A stretch of 64,000 nt of DNA from Clostridium acetobutylicum ATCC 824 (GTDB lineage Bacteria > Bacillota > Clostridia > Clostridiales > Clostridiaceae): positions 3,568,001 to 3,632,000 of the forward strand of contig NC_003030.1 of NCBI RefSeq assembly GCF_000008765.1, given 5' to 3'. Shown in pieces: positions 63,171-64,000 of the stretch. How positions within the stretch are numbered: the first letter of the stretch is position 1; each line of letters opens with the position of its first letter. The position numbers and the translations under genes are program-made. The notes under the pieces were generated by a model. That model was not told the origin of the DNA and ran no database searches. It worked only from the letters and a program-made list of their open reading frames with translations.

Positions 63171-64000
63171 CTACTCCCTATCAAATAGTTCAATTAGTTC
63201 TTCCTTTGATAGACTTCCAAGTAATTTACTATTTTGAAGTTCCCCAGTTATAACATTATCTATTAATTCTTTTTTATCCTCTTGAAGTAAAATAATTTTT
63301 TCTTCAATAGTTCCTTTAGCCACAAGCTTAATTACCTCTACTACATTTTTTTGTCCAATTCTATGTGCTCTATCAGTAGCCTGATTTTCAACCGCAGGAT
63401 TCCACCATGGATCAAAATGAATAACTAAGTTTGCTGAAGTTAAATTAAGACCTGTACCTCCAGCCTTAAGAGAAATTAAAAACACTTTTATAGCGTTATT
63501 AGAGTTAAAGTCATTTACCATATTAATTCTATCTTGAGGTTTTGTGCTCCCATCTAAATGAAAGAATTTAATTTTCTCTTTTCTTAAACACTCCTCAATT
63601 TTATAAAGTGCAGATGTAAATTGTGAAAATAAAAGTACCTTTCCTTCATGTCCTCTAATAATTTCAAGCGCTGTCTTAAGTTTCCCACTCCCTCCATTGT
63701 AGTCCTCTAAAATAAGCGAAGGGTCTAAACATATTTGTCTCAACCTTGTTAAATATGAAAATATCTGAACTCTTCCATCTTTATGATTTTTCATCATTGC
63801 TTTCACACTTTTTATATATTCAGCATATACTATTCTCTGCGCTGATGTCATTTCAACTATGAACTTCTTTTCTATTTTGTCTGGCAACTCCGCTACTACT
63901 TCTTTTTTAGTTCTTCTTAAAATAAATGGTGCTATTAGAAGCTTAAGACTTTCTAAATTATCTTCTTCTCCAAAAACAAACTTTTCCTCGAATTTTTCAC
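63171..64000 (-). CDS. SNF2-family helicase, C-terminal part (5' end outside window)
   Basis: The reading frame continues beyond the right edge. The visible 276 residues begin FEEKFVFGEEDNLESLKLLIAPFILRRTKKEVVAELPDK, the end of the SNF2 N-terminal ATPase, and contain the helicase C domain with VLLFSQFTSALYKIEE, SLKAGGTGLNLTSANLV and FDPWWNPAVENQATDRAHRIGQ. In bacteria these HepA/RapA-like or clostridial SNF2 proteins have poorly known roles in DNA or RNA polymerase remodelling. An internal TTG start near 63887 is not needed. Confidence 0.95.
   Translation of the reverse strand, partial: EKFEEKFVFGEEDNLESLKLLIAPFILRRTKKEVVAELPDKIEKKFIVEMTSAQRIVYAEYIKSVKAMMKNHKDGRVQIFSYLTRLRQICLDPSLILEDYNGGSGKLKTALEIIRGHEGKVLLFSQFTSALYKIEECLRKEKIKFFHLDGSTKPQDRINMVNDFNSNNAIKVFLISLKAGGTGLNLTSANLVIHFDPWWNPAVENQATDRAHRIGQKNVVEVIKLVAKGTIEEKIILLQEDKKELIDNVITGELQNSKLLGSLSKEELIELFDRE

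Noticed and set aside
63171-63887. SNF2 fragment read as a complete 238-residue gene
   Set aside because: The frame continues upstream to the window edge with conserved SNF2 sequence (FILRRTKKEVVAELPDK), so it is a truncated view of a longer gene.
1-64000. CRISPR array, prophage, rRNA, tRNA or intact insertion sequence
   Set aside because: No evenly spaced direct repeats, phage structural genes, transposase genes or recognisable tRNA/rRNA sequence was found by reading.

Overview
The window is about 64 kb of AT-rich DNA from a low-GC Gram-positive anaerobe, most probably a Clostridium in the strict sense. The signs are strong AGGAGG-type ribosome binding sites, an oxygen-sensitive hybrid-cluster protein (Hcp), PTS sugar import, a large secreted Ig-like surface protein, an HD-GYP protein and a methyl-accepting chemotaxis protein. 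Species cannot be fixed from the sequence alone. It reads as ordinary chromosome: I see no rRNA, tRNA, CRISPR array, prophage or intact insertion sequence.

Layout. 1-8.4 kb: the 5' part of a giant surface protein (runs off the left edge), next to a histidine kinase and a SARP-like response regulator (REC, winged helix, BTAD). 8.5-12.7 kb: a YqhD-type alcohol dehydrogenase with a MerR-type promoter, a PAS-like small protein, a monooxygenase-like protein, a seven-blade lectin-like propeller and nudC. 13-17.3 kb: chemoreceptor, PEBP protein, HxlR regulator, Gfo/Idh/MocA oxidoreductase, small membrane protein. 17.4-23.5 kb: a MarR-ABC transporter-hydrolase operon, divergent from a BAAT-like hydrolase, with four similar operator-like repeats between them. 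23.5-30.1 kb: BaiCD/FadH-type flavin reductase with LysR regulator, HD-GYP protein, and a GH3-family acyl-adenylase paired with an ICMT-like methyltransferase. 30.3-35.9 kb: MarR-controlled heterodimeric ABC exporter, then a staygreen (Mg-dechelatase family) domain fused to a VCBS-like module. 36-41.3 kb: methyltransferase-MarR-flavodoxin operon, threonine-aldolase-like enzyme, azoreductase, GPH sugar transporter. 41.4-46.6 kb: GNAT, then an alpha-glucoside PTS locus (RpiR, EIICB, GH4, EIIA). 46.6-54.6 kb: hcp; a YdfJ-like MMPL pump with its YdfHI-like two-component system; a hydrolase behind a Fur-box-like site; a TetR regulator with a G9 tract at its ribosome binding site. 54.6-64 kb: a DUF6179/DUF6323-like pair, secreted GH51 arabinofuranosidase, M56 peptidase/BlaI pair, FUSC-type exporter, a small unknown gene and the C-terminal part of a SNF2 helicase (runs off the right edge).

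How it works together. Most genes sit in short units, each with its own local regulator (MarR x3, LysR, HxlR, RpiR, TetR, BlaI, two two-component systems), and in most cases a matching palindrome or direct repeat can be read at the promoter. The main themes are response to toxic small molecules (pumps, azoreductase, flavodoxin, dehydrogenase), plant polysaccharide and alpha-glucoside use, and cell-surface adhesion. The observations I rank highest are the staygreen-VCBS fusion in a presumably non-photosynthetic anaerobe, the 11-bp-phased SARP-type repeats before the giant surface gene, the GH3/ICMT pair, the YdfI-type tandem repeat, and the uncharacterised DUF6179/DUF6323-like pair.
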